Assembly: GCF_000876015.1 (NCBI RefSeq)
Contig: NZ_BBQM01000024.1
Coordinates: 124,001-188,000 of the forward strand
Direction of reading: 5' to 3'
Source of the DNA: Cupriavidus basilensis
GTDB lineage: Bacteria; Pseudomonadota; Gammaproteobacteria; Burkholderiales; Burkholderiaceae
Length of the DNA: 64,000 bases
Positions 35,814 to 45,400 of this stretch are shown here, piece by piece. Position numbers and translations under genes: made by a program. The notes under the pieces were generated by a model that was given only the letters and a program-made list of their open reading frames with translations, did not search any database and was not told the origin of the DNA. Numbering within the stretch: the first letter of the stretch is position 1; every line of letters begins with the position of its first letter.

Positions 35814-36389
35814 ATGGAGTTTGGTGATAGATATAGATTTTCGATAGCGCTAGAGGTGGACCGGAACTGCGGTGGTCCATGGTTGTTCGGGAGATTTTGC
35901 TACTGGCTGGAGGGAAAAGTCGTTGGAGACTACGGCATGGGGACTTCTCTGCGAGATATTCTTTTTCAGATGAAGTATATTATCGGTGATAGAGGAGGGA
36001 GATTATGTCAGAAGCTCCTTATGTTGCCGGGGGAAAAGATATTCGGCATGATTTCGGATGCGCTAGACGGAGTCAGTGATGAAATTCTTGGCTATACACA
36101 CCAGGATTTTTTGCCCGCGCGACTTGATGTGCGTATACCGGTCGATGTTTTTGATTGCTGGAAGATATATTTAGTCGAAGGTGTGAGCGAGGCGAAGCTC
36201 CTATATCGTAGCCTAAATTCGGATAAATTGAATGTGGCAACACTGAATTCGGGGGAATTCGACACAGTATTTGAGTCGGCATATAACTATCTTGAGCGTC
36301 TTTACCAAGAAATTGGTGATGAGGCCGGAGAGTCGTTTCGCAGAGATAATAATGGCACATCCAGTGATGATTTTTTCGATGGGAGTTGA
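35814..36389 (+). CDS. Imm42-like immunity protein
   Basis: 191 residues, intact. The start MEFGDRYRFSIALEVD and the segment GGPWLFGRFCYWLEGKVVGD followed by YGMGTSLRDILFQ resemble the Imm42 family of immunity proteins from polymorphic toxin loci; this is from memory of the family pattern. It has no signal peptide, so it acts in the cytoplasm. It follows a frameshifted toxin module, so it survives as an orphan immunity gene that could protect against siblings carrying the working toxin. AT content is markedly higher than in flanking chromosomal genes. Confidence 0.7.
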   Translation: MEFGDRYRFSIALEVDRNCGGPWLFGRFCYWLEGKVVGDYGMGTSLRDILFQMKYIIGDRGGRLCQKLLMLPGEKIFGMISDALDGVSDEILGYTHQDFLPARLDVRIPVDVFDCWKIYLVEGVSEAKLLYRSLNSDKLNVATLNSGEFDTVFESAYNYLERLYQEIGDEAGESFRRDNNGTSSDDFFDGS

Positions 36390-36595
36390 ATTAATTTTTG
36401 AAAAATTCGGCTAGAGGGCGCTATCAGTCCTGATATCTGTCCCCGGGGCCTAGTGATACGGTGATGTAGAAGAGCCGTTGCCGTTGCCGGAGAAGCCTGA
36501 GGTAGTCCGACCATTCAGGTCCGACAGCAATTAGTGCAACCGGCCTTCGGATTGGCCTCACCTACAAAGACGGCCGCAGGCGGTCTCCTTGTTAG
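36390..36595. other. decayed sequence between orphan modules
   Basis: About 200 bases with many stops in every frame. A short reading DVEEPLPLPEKPEVV (about 36454-36498) may be part of a lost exoprotein tail, since the next segment continues such a tail. Nothing functional is apparent. Confidence 0.4.
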
Positions 36596-37239
36596 TTCGG
36601 CATTTGCTGCTTTGCGACGGCTGCGGTCGCGTGGGCGGCTGATGCAATGCGTCAGGACCAGATTGAATCGTCTCAGCGATTCAAGGGTGTCTACGACACG
36701 CAGGACAAATCCGGTACGCTTACCTCCAATGCGACTGGACCTAGCGCTGGTATTGACGGTGATGGGATGAAAATTGCCGGAACGCGTGTCAGCATCGACG
36801 ATCTGCAGAAATGTGGATCGGTTGTAGCGCGGCCGGATGGCGTATGGGATTTCACGGGAACTACTAACTTGGACACGGGAAAGCCGTGAACATTGGCGCA
36901 AGCACTCAACAATGAAGGGGGCTGACGGGAGGGTTCCAAGGACTAGAAGGCACGCCTGCAAAATCACCATACTTACCAGGCACATTTACCGACAAGGTGT
37001 TGGAGTCTTTTGCTGGGCCGCATGATTTCCTTGGTAGCCTTACTGCTGACGACAGCCTTGGCAACCTGAAGGAAGGCATGACATCATTCCAGCGCATGAT
37101 GTTCGAAATCCAGACGGATATTGACATCCCGTTGGCGGCGCCTTTCGCCGCAGTCACATTGCTGAATCAATATGGCATCGATTGGTCGATATTCCGTAAC
37201 CAGGCACAGAAAAAAAGGACAAAAAATGACGCGAGCTAA
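36596..37239 (+). pseudogene. broken C-terminus of a non-toxic FHA/TpsA protein
   Basis: Two frames together give a typical haemagglutinin tail. The first (36596-36889) reads AADAMRQDQIESSQRFKGVY and DGDGMKIAGTRVSIDDL, and ends at a TGA; TLAQALNNEGG follows in frame before another TGA. The second (36922-37239) continues with LTGGFQGLEGTPAKSPYLPG, VLESFAGPHDFLGS and IPLAAPFAAVTLLNQYG. In intact relatives these parts join as one protein. So there is a nonsense change at 36887 and a small deletion near 36918. It lacks its N-terminus. Confidence 0.7.
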
Positions 37240-37876
37240 GTCATGTATTGTGGGACTGGCTCTTAGTTGTACTGCTTGTTTCCATTCCCCGCCGAACTAC
37301 CCAGGTGCTGGAGGCAACAATCTTGATCCGGCAGAGTACGCGGCTGCACGTTGCCCGAATCTCAGTGGGCGATATGAAGGGATGGGTGAACTCATTGAAG
37401 GGGATGCAACAGCAAAACAAGGGGAGAGGAACTGGCGGCTATCAAATGTTTTTCCCTTCCGGGACACTCGTCAATTGAAAGACGTGCTAGCTACTTCCCA
37501 GTCAAGCGACGCTCGGTACCTCTCCCTTATTTACGCAAAAGTGAGGATGAGAGAGCGTCTTGTGACACTCGATCTGCAATATGAGGGCGGAAGATCTATT
37601 GAGTACGTTTCGTCCTTTGAGAACAAGGGCAGATTTGTTTGCACTGGTGAGAATGGAATCATTTCTTGGGGAGGGTCAAGTGATGGGGGGCGATCTGAGT
37701 TTGGGCCAAATCGTTCCGATTCTGTCGTCACTTTGTACCTGGATCCCTCTGGAAATCTCATCTTTGAACGTGGAATGCAAGTCCACATGAGTCTGCGCCT
37801 CGGCGCAATTCCCGTGGGGACAGCCAAGTACTTCGCTATCTATCGATTCAAACGGCTACCCGAGAGTATGAAATAA
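37226..37876 (+). CDS. probable lipoprotein following the FHA tail
   Basis: 216 residues. ATG 37226 overlaps the last codons of the broken exoprotein. The N-terminus MTRAKSCIVGLALSCTAC ends in a lipobox-like stretch (acylated Cys likely 15 or 18; neither is perfect). The mature part starts with NLDPAEYAAARCPNLSGRYE, a pattern seen in lipoproteins encoded just after such haemagglutinin tails. It probably sits in the envelope. Its role is unknown; by position it recalls the small lipoprotein (BcpO-type) of Burkholderia CDI loci, but similarity is not shown. Low GC, like its neighbours. Confidence 0.6.
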   Translation: MTRAKSCIVGLALSCTACFHSPPNYPGAGGNNLDPAEYAAARCPNLSGRYEGMGELIEGDATAKQGERNWRLSNVFPFRDTRQLKDVLATSQSSDARYLSLIYAKVRMRERLVTLDLQYEGGRSIEYVSSFENKGRFVCTGENGIISWGGSSDGGRSEFGPNRSDSVVTLYLDPSGNLIFERGMQVHMSLRLGAIPVGTAKYFAIYRFKRLPESMK

Positions 37877-38038
37877 GGATCCACCTGTAATCCGTACATC
37901 AAAGTCCAGAAACTGCGGCCAGCCGCGCTAGAGCAGACTGGACAATGGAATCAAAGCGTAGGGGCGTGCCCGGTTGCTGACGGTGTGGGGTTCATAGGCA
38001 AGAGACACGGCCCGCGGCCGCGCCTCCTGCATCGAGCG

Positions 38039-38446
38039 CTAGTACATCCCCTGAATCCGACCGACAGCCAGATCCAACTGCACCTTCTGCGGCAAGAGCA
38101 GCGCATGCAGCCCGAGGCCAAACGTCGAGTCTTCACGCTGCTGGTCCAGCATGGCAAGGACCGATTCCAGCGCCGCGCTGACGCGCAACAACGCATCACA
38201 GCTTTCGAGCGTGGCGTCGCGCACGGTATCGCCGAGCGCGCCGAGTTCGGCGGTGATCTCTGAAAAGACCGGCCCGGCGCGCGGCGCGTCGGGGTCGGCC
38301 ATCAAGATCAGTTCCGCGACGAGATCCCGGTATCGCGAGGCCGCGAGGGTTGGATTTTCGGTGCTGGGTGGATTGTGCTGCGTCGATGCTGGCGCGGGAT
38401 TGGCGCCGGTGCCGATGTGGTCAGGAAAAGCAGTGTGGCTTTGCAT
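38039..38446 (-). CDS. DUF1484-like protein
   Basis: 135 residues, soluble, mostly helical after a disordered, proline-rich start. ESCDALLRVSAALESVLAML and ALLLPQKVQLDLAVGRIQGM resemble DUF1484, a family of unknown function in Ralstonia and Cupriavidus that often occurs in several copies near mobile or phage-like regions. It lies just past the low-GC island but has normal high GC. No ribosome site stands out at ATG 38446. The family name is a tentative match. Confidence 0.55.
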   Translation of the reverse strand: MQSHTAFPDHIGTGANPAPASTQHNPPSTENPTLAASRYRDLVAELILMADPDAPRAGPVFSEITAELGALGDTVRDATLESCDALLRVSAALESVLAMLDQQREDSTFGLGLHALLLPQKVQLDLAVGRIQGMY

Positions 38447-38602
38447 GAGACCTCCGTGTGTGGGTTGGAGGCCCGCTGTCCGCTGTCAATCGGGGTGGGC
38501 AGGCCAAGGCAGGGTTGACAGACCGGCACACACGCAACCGGCGAGCCCGGAGGCTCCCCCACCGAGGCCCGCCCATTGAATCATATGGGCGTGCGACGGC
38601 TA

Positions 38603-38638
38603 CGGACGAAAAAAGCCGCTGCTGCGCGGCTTCGTCCG
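38603..38638 (-). terminator. rho-independent terminator for the minus strand
   Basis: Read on the minus strand, a GC stem (AAGCCGC at 38613-38619 with GCGGCTT at 38626-38632) is followed by six T, with an outer CGGACG/CGTCCG pair. It lies about 170 bases past the LysR gene that ends at 38806 and would end that transcript. Confidence 0.65.
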
Positions 38639-38805
38639 GCGTGTAGTGAGCAGGCTGTCAAACCCGGTCGCCCGTTGTTTCAGACGACGAGCCGATTCTT
38701 CGCGATCAGCAAAGGGCTGTCAATACAACCGCGCAAGCAGAATGTTAACTTGTGCTACCGCACCGCCCCCTGAACGAAGCCCACACACGCCATCCCCGCA
38801 CGTCA

Positions 38806-39696
38806 CTACATCCCACCCGCCTGCGCCCTCAACAACCCCACAAACGCCTGCGCTTGCCGGCTCGGCGTATCGAAGCGAGAGCGCACCAGGCTTAGCGTCA
38901 GCGGAATGTGTTCGCGCAGCGGCCGCACCACGGTGCCGGGCCAGCCGGCGCGGCCGACCGAGAATTCGTCGACGATGGCCAGGCCCACGCCGGCGCGGAC
39001 CAGCGCGCAGGCGATCTCGGCGCGTTCGATGTCGGCGCGCGCGCGCCACTCGACGCCGGCTTGCGCGAACGCCGCCGCCATCAACTGCCCGAACGGGATC
39101 TGGCGCGCGTAGAGCACCAGCGGGTGGGCGGCGACCTCGGCCAGCGTCAGCACCGGCGATGCGGCGAGCGCGTGCCCTTCGGGCAGGATGCAGACCATGC
39201 GGCCCTGCGCGAACGGTTCCACCACGAGGTTCGGATGTTCGATCGGCAGCACCGACACCGCCAGTTCGGCCTTGCGGCCGAGCAGCTCGAGCGCCATGTC
39301 GGCCAGCAGGGTGGTGCGCATGGTGAGCCGGACCTGGGGATGGGCGTCGAGGAAGGCGGCCATGATGGGCGGCAGGAAGTTCAGCGCGAGGCTCGGGCTG
39401 GAGCAGATCTTGAGCACGCCCTGGGGGTTGGTGGCGAGGTCGCGCGCGAATTCGTCGATGCGCAGCGCTTCTTCGTAGAGCGAGCCGACTTCCTGGAACA
39501 GCAGTTGCGCTTCGGCGGTCGGCCGCAGCTTGCCCTTGACGCGTTCGAACAGCCGCAGGCCGAGGCTTTGCTCGGTGTAGGCGATCAGCCGGCTCACGGC
39601 GGGCTGGGAAATGCACAGCAGGCTGGCGGCGCCGTTCATGGAGCCGGTCAGCATGACGGCCCGGAAGACCTCCATTTGTCTGAGTTTGAAGCGCAT
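38806..39696 (-). CDS. LysR-type transcriptional regulator
   Basis: 296 residues. The N-terminal helix-turn-helix is MRFKLRQMEVFRAVMLTGSM with ISQPAVSRLIAYTEQSLG; the effector domain includes LKICSSPSLALNFLPPIM and RAGVGLAIVDEFSVG. ATG 39696 is chosen because the domain begins there. It is divergent from a dehydrogenase/Bug gene set, and an ATAAC-N5-GTTAT dyad lies three bases before its own start. I infer that it controls the divergent genes and itself in response to the compound that they handle. Confidence 0.92.
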   Translation of the reverse strand: MRFKLRQMEVFRAVMLTGSMNGAASLLCISQPAVSRLIAYTEQSLGLRLFERVKGKLRPTAEAQLLFQEVGSLYEEALRIDEFARDLATNPQGVLKICSSPSLALNFLPPIMAAFLDAHPQVRLTMRTTLLADMALELLGRKAELAVSVLPIEHPNLVVEPFAQGRMVCILPEGHALAASPVLTLAEVAAHPLVLYARQIPFGQLMAAAFAQAGVEWRARADIERAEIACALVRAGVGLAIVDEFSVGRAGWPGTVVRPLREHIPLTLSLVRSRFDTPSRQAQAFVGLLRAQAGGM

Positions 39697-39698
39697 CG

Positions 39699-39713
39699 AT
39701 AACAGATGGTTAT
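39699..39713. promoter_or_regulatory. LysR-type operator (T-N11-A dyad)
   Basis: ATAACAGATGGTTAT is a perfect 5-5-5 dyad with the T-N11-A core of LysR sites. It sits between the LysR gene and the divergent dehydrogenase gene, next to the regulator's start codon, as expected for autoregulation and control of the divergent promoter. Confidence 0.65.
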
Positions 39714-39820
39714 AACCCACAATCACAAGAGCATACGACAAATCACGGCAAAACCCATACGATCTGGAGCACATGCCGGGATACGGACGGCAAAAAAGAC
39801 ATAGGAAGAGAGGAGACCAC

Positions 39821-40720
39821 ATGCGCCGCAAGATCGGCTTTATCGGCCTGGGAATGATGGGCTTGCCGATGCTCGAAAACCTGGCCACGGCCGCGGACCT
39901 GGAGATCCGGGCCTTCGACACCGCCGACGCGCCCTTCGCGCAGCTCGCCGGCCATGCCGCCTGGGGCAGCACGCTCACGCGCGCCACGGCGCTGGAGGCG
40001 CTGGCCGGCTGCGAGGTCGTGATCACGATGCTGCCGAACAGCCCGATCACCAACGCGGTCGTCGCCGGCGAGGGCGGCCGCGCGGGCCTGGCGGACATCC
40101 TTGCCGCGGGCGCCACCGTGGTGGACATGGGTTCGTCCAACCCGGCCGATACGCGCCGCCTTGCCGCCACGCTGGCCGGGCGCGGCATCGCGCTGGTCGA
40201 CGCGCCGGTCTCGGGCGCGGTGGCCAAGGCGCGCGCCGGCACGCTGGCGATCATGGCCGGCGGCGATCCGGCGCACGTGGAGCGCGTGCGCGCGCTGCTG
40301 GAGCACATGGGCGAGACGCTGATCGTGACCGGCGCGGTCGGCTCCGCGCACGCGATGAAGGCGCTCAACAACTACGTCTATGCGGCCGGATTGCTGGCCG
40401 CATCCGAGGCACTGCTGATCGCGCAGCGCATGGACCTCGACGCGGGCATCTTCGCGAGCGTGCTCAACGCGTCGAGCGGCCGCAACGTGGCCACGGAAAC
40501 CAAGCTGGCGCAGTTCATCATCCCGGGCACGTTCAACGCGGGCTTCGCCATGCGGTTGCAGGCCAAGGACCTTGCCACGGCCGCGGGGCTGCAGGCCCTG
40601 GCGGGCGTCGAGGCGCCGCAACTGTTGCTGTGCGCGTCGCTGTGGCAGCAGGCCGCCGGGGCGCTCGACCCGCGCGCGGACAACACGGAGATCATCCGCT
40701 ACCTGGACAAGCAGGCGTAG
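39821..40720 (+). CDS. 3-hydroxyisobutyrate dehydrogenase-family oxidoreductase
   Basis: 299 residues of the beta-hydroxyacid dehydrogenase family. The NAD(P)-binding GxGxxG is IGFIGLGMMGLPM at the start; the substrate-binding segment is DAPVSGAVAKARAGTLAIM (about 127-145); the catalytic lysine lies in HAMKALNNYVY. It would oxidise a hydroxy acid or reduce tartronate semialdehyde. A GAGGAGACC site precedes ATG 39821. It leads a set with a Bug receptor and an AA_synth protein, opposite a LysR regulator. The precise substrate cannot be deduced. Confidence 0.9.
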   Translation: MRRKIGFIGLGMMGLPMLENLATAADLEIRAFDTADAPFAQLAGHAAWGSTLTRATALEALAGCEVVITMLPNSPITNAVVAGEGGRAGLADILAAGATVVDMGSSNPADTRRLAATLAGRGIALVDAPVSGAVAKARAGTLAIMAGGDPAHVERVRALLEHMGETLIVTGAVGSAHAMKALNNYVYAAGLLAASEALLIAQRMDLDAGIFASVLNASSGRNVATETKLAQFIIPGTFNAGFAMRLQAKDLATAAGLQALAGVEAPQLLLCASLWQQAAGALDPRADNTEIIRYLDKQA

Positions 40721-40794
40721 CACGGGCGGCCTCGCGCCGCCACGACAAGAACACAAGAGCACAAAAGCACAAAAGCACAAGAGGAGACAACAAC

Positions 40795-41757
40795 ATGCGC
40801 ATTTACCGAGGCATTGCCGCCGCGGCAATCGGCCTGGCTTTCAGCATGGGCGCGCTGGCCGGCGGTTATCCCGAGCGGCCGATCCGGATGGTGGTGCCGT
40901 TCCCGGCCGGCAGCATCACCGACGTGGTTGCGCGCGCGCTCGCCGAGCCGATGTCGCAGGACCTGGGCCAGCCGTTCGTGATCGACAACAAGCCCGGCGC
41001 CAACGGCATCATCGGCACGCAGCAGGCCGCGCAGGCCAAGGCCGACGGCTACACGATCGTGATCGTCGGCGTGACCACCGCGGCCAGCAACGTGAGCCTG
41101 TTCAAGAAGCTGCCCTACGATCCGGTCAAGGACCTGCAGCCGCTCGGCGGCGTGGCGGAGACGCCTTACCTGCTGGTCGGCTCGCCGGACGCGCCGGGCA
41201 AGCGGGTCGGCGACGTGTTCAGCTACGCGCGCCAGAACCCGGGCAAGCTGACCTATGGCTACGGCTCGGGCAGCGCGCAGGTGTTCGGCGCGAAGCTCGC
41301 CCACATGGGCAAATCGGACATCACGCAAGTGCCGTACAAGGGCGGCCCGCAGGCGCTGACCGACGTGATGGGCGGCATCGTCAAGCTGACCTTCACCGAT
41401 TTCGCCAACGGGCTGCAGCAGGCGCGCGCCGGCAAGGTCAAGGTCTATGGCGTGAGCACGCGCGAGCGTTTTCCGCTGGCCGCGGACATTCCCACGCTCA
41501 ACGAGAGCGGCGCGCCGGGTTTCGACCTGACGGTGTGGTTCGGCCTGATGGCGCCGGCCGGGCTGCCGGACGACGTGGCGCGGCGCCTGTCGGCCTCGCT
41601 CGACAAGGCGCTGTCCTCGGACGAGCTGATCCGCCGCTTCGCGGCGCAGGGCCTGACGCCCAAGCGTCAGCCGGCGCCGGACTTCGGCGCCTTCGTCAAG
41701 GCCGAGATCGGCAAGTGGGCGGCCATCGTCAAGGAAGCCGGCATCACGCCGGAATAG
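40795..41757 (+). CDS. Bug-family tripartite tricarboxylate transporter receptor
   Basis: 320 residues. The signal peptide MRIYRGIAAAAIGLAFSMG ends near ALAGG, followed by YPERPIRMVVPFPAGSITD, DNKPGANGIIGTQQAA and a late PKRQPAPDFGAFV. The aspartate and PG loops that hold the ligand carboxylate in Bug proteins are present. An AGAGGAGACAACAAC site precedes ATG 40795; the leader has an ACAAAAGC repeat. It lies 74 bases after the dehydrogenase gene and probably captures that enzyme's substrate or a relative (inference). No tctAB partner is nearby. Confidence 0.92.
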   Translation: MRIYRGIAAAAIGLAFSMGALAGGYPERPIRMVVPFPAGSITDVVARALAEPMSQDLGQPFVIDNKPGANGIIGTQQAAQAKADGYTIVIVGVTTAASNVSLFKKLPYDPVKDLQPLGGVAETPYLLVGSPDAPGKRVGDVFSYARQNPGKLTYGYGSGSAQVFGAKLAHMGKSDITQVPYKGGPQALTDVMGGIVKLTFTDFANGLQQARAGKVKVYGVSTRERFPLAADIPTLNESGAPGFDLTVWFGLMAPAGLPDDVARRLSASLDKALSSDELIRRFAAQGLTPKRQPAPDFGAFVKAEIGKWAAIVKEAGITPE

Positions 41758-41837
41758 GCGGTGCTGGCCGTGCTGGCTGCGCTGGCCGCGCGGTCGGCGT
41801 TGCCCGCTTTTTTTCTGTGTTTTCTGGAGAGTTTCCC

Positions 41838-42419
41838 GTGTCCCTGATCGAAATCCGCAAGCGCTGCCTGATCGTCGAAACCACGTATCACGAAGGCGGC
41901 CCGCCGCCCGAGAAACCGCTCAAGCTGGCGGCATCGTGCGCGGTGATCCGCAATCCCTACGCGGGCCGCTACGAGCCGGACCTGATGCCGTTCATGTCGG
42001 AGCTGCGCTCGCTCGGCTCGCTGCTCGCCGGCGAACTGGTCGACACGCTCGGCGGCAAGGACAAGGTGGAGGTCTACAGCAAGGCCGCCATCGTCGGCAT
42101 CAACGGCGAGATGGAGCATGGCGCGGTGTGGCACGAGGCGGGCGGCTGGGCCATGCGCACCGTGCTCGGCGAGCCCAAGGCGATGGTGCCGGCGGTGAAG
42201 GCCGTGGCCTCGGCCGGCTACCGGATGATGGTGCCGGTGCACTACATCCATGCGTCCTACGTGCGCAGCCATTTCAACAGCATCGAGATCGGCATCCAGG
42301 ACTCGCCGCGCCCCGACGAGATCCTGTTCGCGCTGGTCATGGGCACCGGCGGCCGCGTGCATTCGCGTCTCGGCGGCCTGCTCAAGGAGAACGTCGTCGG
42401 GGCCGACGGGCAGCGGTAG
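41838..42419 (+). CDS. AA_synth-family protein (amino acid synthesis family)
   Basis: 193 residues, starting at GTG 41838 with CTGGAGAG upstream. The sequence RKCLIVETT-like (KRCLIVETTYHEGG), YSKAAIVGINGEMEHGAVWH and FALVMGTGGRVHSRLGG fits the AA_synth family (PF06684). Members have no settled function and often sit beside Bug receptors and catabolic oxidoreductases, as here. No signal peptide, so it is cytoplasmic. It converges on the GGDEF-EAL gene with a 3-base gap. Confidence 0.8.
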   Translation: MSLIEIRKRCLIVETTYHEGGPPPEKPLKLAASCAVIRNPYAGRYEPDLMPFMSELRSLGSLLAGELVDTLGGKDKVEVYSKAAIVGINGEMEHGAVWHEAGGWAMRTVLGEPKAMVPAVKAVASAGYRMMVPVHYIHASYVRSHFNSIEIGIQDSPRPDEILFALVMGTGGRVHSRLGGLLKENVVGADGQR

Positions 42420-42422
42420 CGC

Positions 42423-45400
42423 TCAGGCATCCACCAGCGCCTGCTCCCGCAGCCAGCCTTCCAGCGCCTGCGCCGACATCGGCCGCGCATAGAGGAAGCC
42501 TTGTAGCTCGTCGCAGCCGAGGCTGCGCAGGATGTCGGCCTGGTGCCGGCTTTCCACGCCTTCGGCGACCACGCGCAGGCCGAGGTCGTGGCCCAGTTCG
42601 ACGATGGCCTTGATGACGGCGAGGTCGGCGGGCGCGTCGAGCATGTCGTGCACGAACGCGCGGTCGATCTTGAGCCGGTCGAGCGGGAAGCGGTTCAGGT
42701 AGCTGAGGCTGGAGTAGCCGGTGCCGAAGTCGTCGAGCGACAGCTTGACGCCGAGCGCTCGGATCGCGTTGATCGCGTCGAGATAGTTTTCCGCGCTGTC
42801 CATCAGCACGGTCTCGGTGATCTCCAGCTCGAGCCGTTCCGGCGCGACGGCGTGGCGCGCGAGGCTCGCGCGCAGCGTGGCGGCCAGGTCGGCGTCGCGC
42901 AGCTGGATCGCCGACAGGTTGATCGACATGCGGATGCCGGGCAGGCCGGCGGTGCTCCACTGCGCGAGCTGGCGGCACGCTTCGTCGATCACCCAGGCGC
43001 CGATCGGGATGATCAGGCGCGTGTCTTCCGCGATCGGGATGAACTGGGCCGGCATCACGCTGCCGAGCTGCGGATGGGTCCAGCGCAGCAGCCCTTCCAC
43101 GCTGATGACGGCGCCGGTGATCGCGTCGAGGCAGGGCTGGAAGGCGAGGCGCAGTTCCTGGCGCTCGACCGCGGTGCGCAGGCAGGCTTCGAGCGTGAGC
43201 CGCTGGCGCGCGCGCTCGGCGATGTCGGGCGAGAAGAATTTCACCAGGTTGCGCCCGGCCGCCTTGGCCTGGTACATGGCCGCGTCGGCGTTCTGCATCA
43301 GGGTGTCGATGTCGGTGCCGTCGTCCGGGTACATCGCCACGCCCACGCTGCACGAGACCTGCAGCGTGGCGCCGCCGATCGCGTGCGGCTCGCGCACGAG
43401 CGGCAGCAGGCGGTCGTCGATGGTGCTGGCGACGTCCGCCGCGCCGCCGATGTCGTTCAGGATGACGGTGAATTCGTCGCCGCCCAGCCGGCTCACGGTG
43501 TCGCCGCTGCGCACGGCCTGCAGCAGGCGCCGCGACACCGAGCGCAGCAGCGCGTCGCCGATGTGGTGGCCGAGCGAATCGTTGATGTCCTTGAAACGGT
43601 CGAGATCGATGAACAGCACGGCCACGCGCGCCGGCGAGTTTCTCGCGCGCTCGAGCGCGATGCCCAGGCGCTTGGTGAACAGCGCGCGGTTCGGCAGCTC
43701 GGTGAGCACGTCGTGCTCGGCCAGGAACTGGATGCGCGCCTCGCTCTTCTTGCGGTCGGTGATGTCGATCAGCGTGCAGATGTAGTGCGAGACGTTGCCG
43801 CGCTTGTCGCGCACCGCGCTGATCATCAGCCAGGCCGGGTAGTCGCCGCCGTAGCGCCGCCGGATCTGCGCCTCGCCGTTCCACACGCTCGACAGGTCGA
43901 CCAGCGTCGCCAGCCCCTCGATCAGCGGCGTGCCGCCCGCGGCCGCGACGACGAACTCGGGCAGCTTGCCGGTGACGTCTTCCGCGCGATAGCCGGTGGC
44001 GCGGTAGAACGACGCATTGGCCGTCAGCAGGCGCCGCTCCTGGTCGAGGATCAGGATCGCTTCCGAGGATGCCTCGAACACCTTGCCCCACAGCTCGAGC
44101 CGCTGCTCCATCAGCTTGATCTGGTTGATCGGCGTGAAGGCGGTCAGCACCGCGTCGCGCCCCTGGAACTTGAGCCGCCGCGCGGACAGCATGGCCCAGG
44201 TCGGCTCGGCGCTGGCCTTCCAGCGCACCTCGAATTCCTCCACCGCGTCGCGGTCGGACAACTGCTGGAAGAAGCGCGCCCGCACGGGCGAGTCGAGCGC
44301 GAAGGCCCACGGGTCGGCCGTGCAGCCGTTGAGCCAGTAGAGCGCGGGCTGGTTGGCGTGCAGCACTTCGTGGCCGGGGACCGCAGTCACCATCATCGGC
44401 ACCGGCGTGGCTTCCACCAGCGCGTGCTGCGCGGCGGAGGCGCGCGCCGTGGCGGCGAGTTCCTTCTGCACGTCGCGCTCGCGGTCGAGCTGCTCCAGCA
44501 TCTCGTTGAAGCCGCGCACCAGCTGGCCGATCTCGTCCTGGCTGTGCCAGCTCGCGCGCAGCGTGTGGTCGCCGGTGCGGCGCACGGTGTCCATCACGCG
44601 CGCCAGTTGCCGCAGCGGCCGCGAGATCTGCTGCGCGACGAAGTACACCATGCCGAGGATGCCGCACAGCAGGAACAGCGCGGTGCCCAGATGCAGCCAC
44701 ATGCGCGAGAACAGCCCGCGCACCCGCGCGTGGAGCAGCGTGTCGAGCTGCTCGCTGGTGTCGCGCCAGGTGTCGCGCACGCTCAGCACCAGCGCCTGCT
44801 GCGCGGTGTCGAGGTTGGCGAGCAGGGCGGGGTCGGTCTTGTCGCTGCCGTTCACCACGATGCGCGCGGCGTGCCGGTACGCTTCCACCGCGGCCCGCAT
44901 GCGCGCCACGGAAGGCGCCAGCGCGGTGCCGAGCGCGCGGTCGGCGGCGCCGGCCTCGGCGAGGTCGGAGCGCAGGCCTTCCAGCACCGCGTCGAGCTGG
45001 CCTTCGAGCACGAGGTAGCGCGTGCGCAGGGCCTCGCGGGATTCCTGCCCGTGCATGCCGTCGTGCAGGCGCCGGCCGATGCCGTGCACCGCGTCGACCA
45101 GCGCCGGATAGCGCAGGATCGACAGCGACATGGCGTAGTAGCTGTCGAGGTCGGGGTCGAGGATCAGGTTGGACTGGTTGCCGATGCGCGTGACGAGCTC
45201 GCGGCAGGCCTCCAGGGCCTCGCCCACGGTGGCGGGCGTTGGCTGCGGCTCGCGCGCGATGGCAGCGAGTGCCGCGCGCACGCGCCGGCTCAGCTCGGCG
45301 CTCTGCATGTGCGTGCCGTACTGCTGCTCGGCGTGGGCCAGCTCGGCCCCGATCTGCTCGAAGCGCGCAGCGGGCGGCCGCGCCCCGGCCTCGGTCAGCG

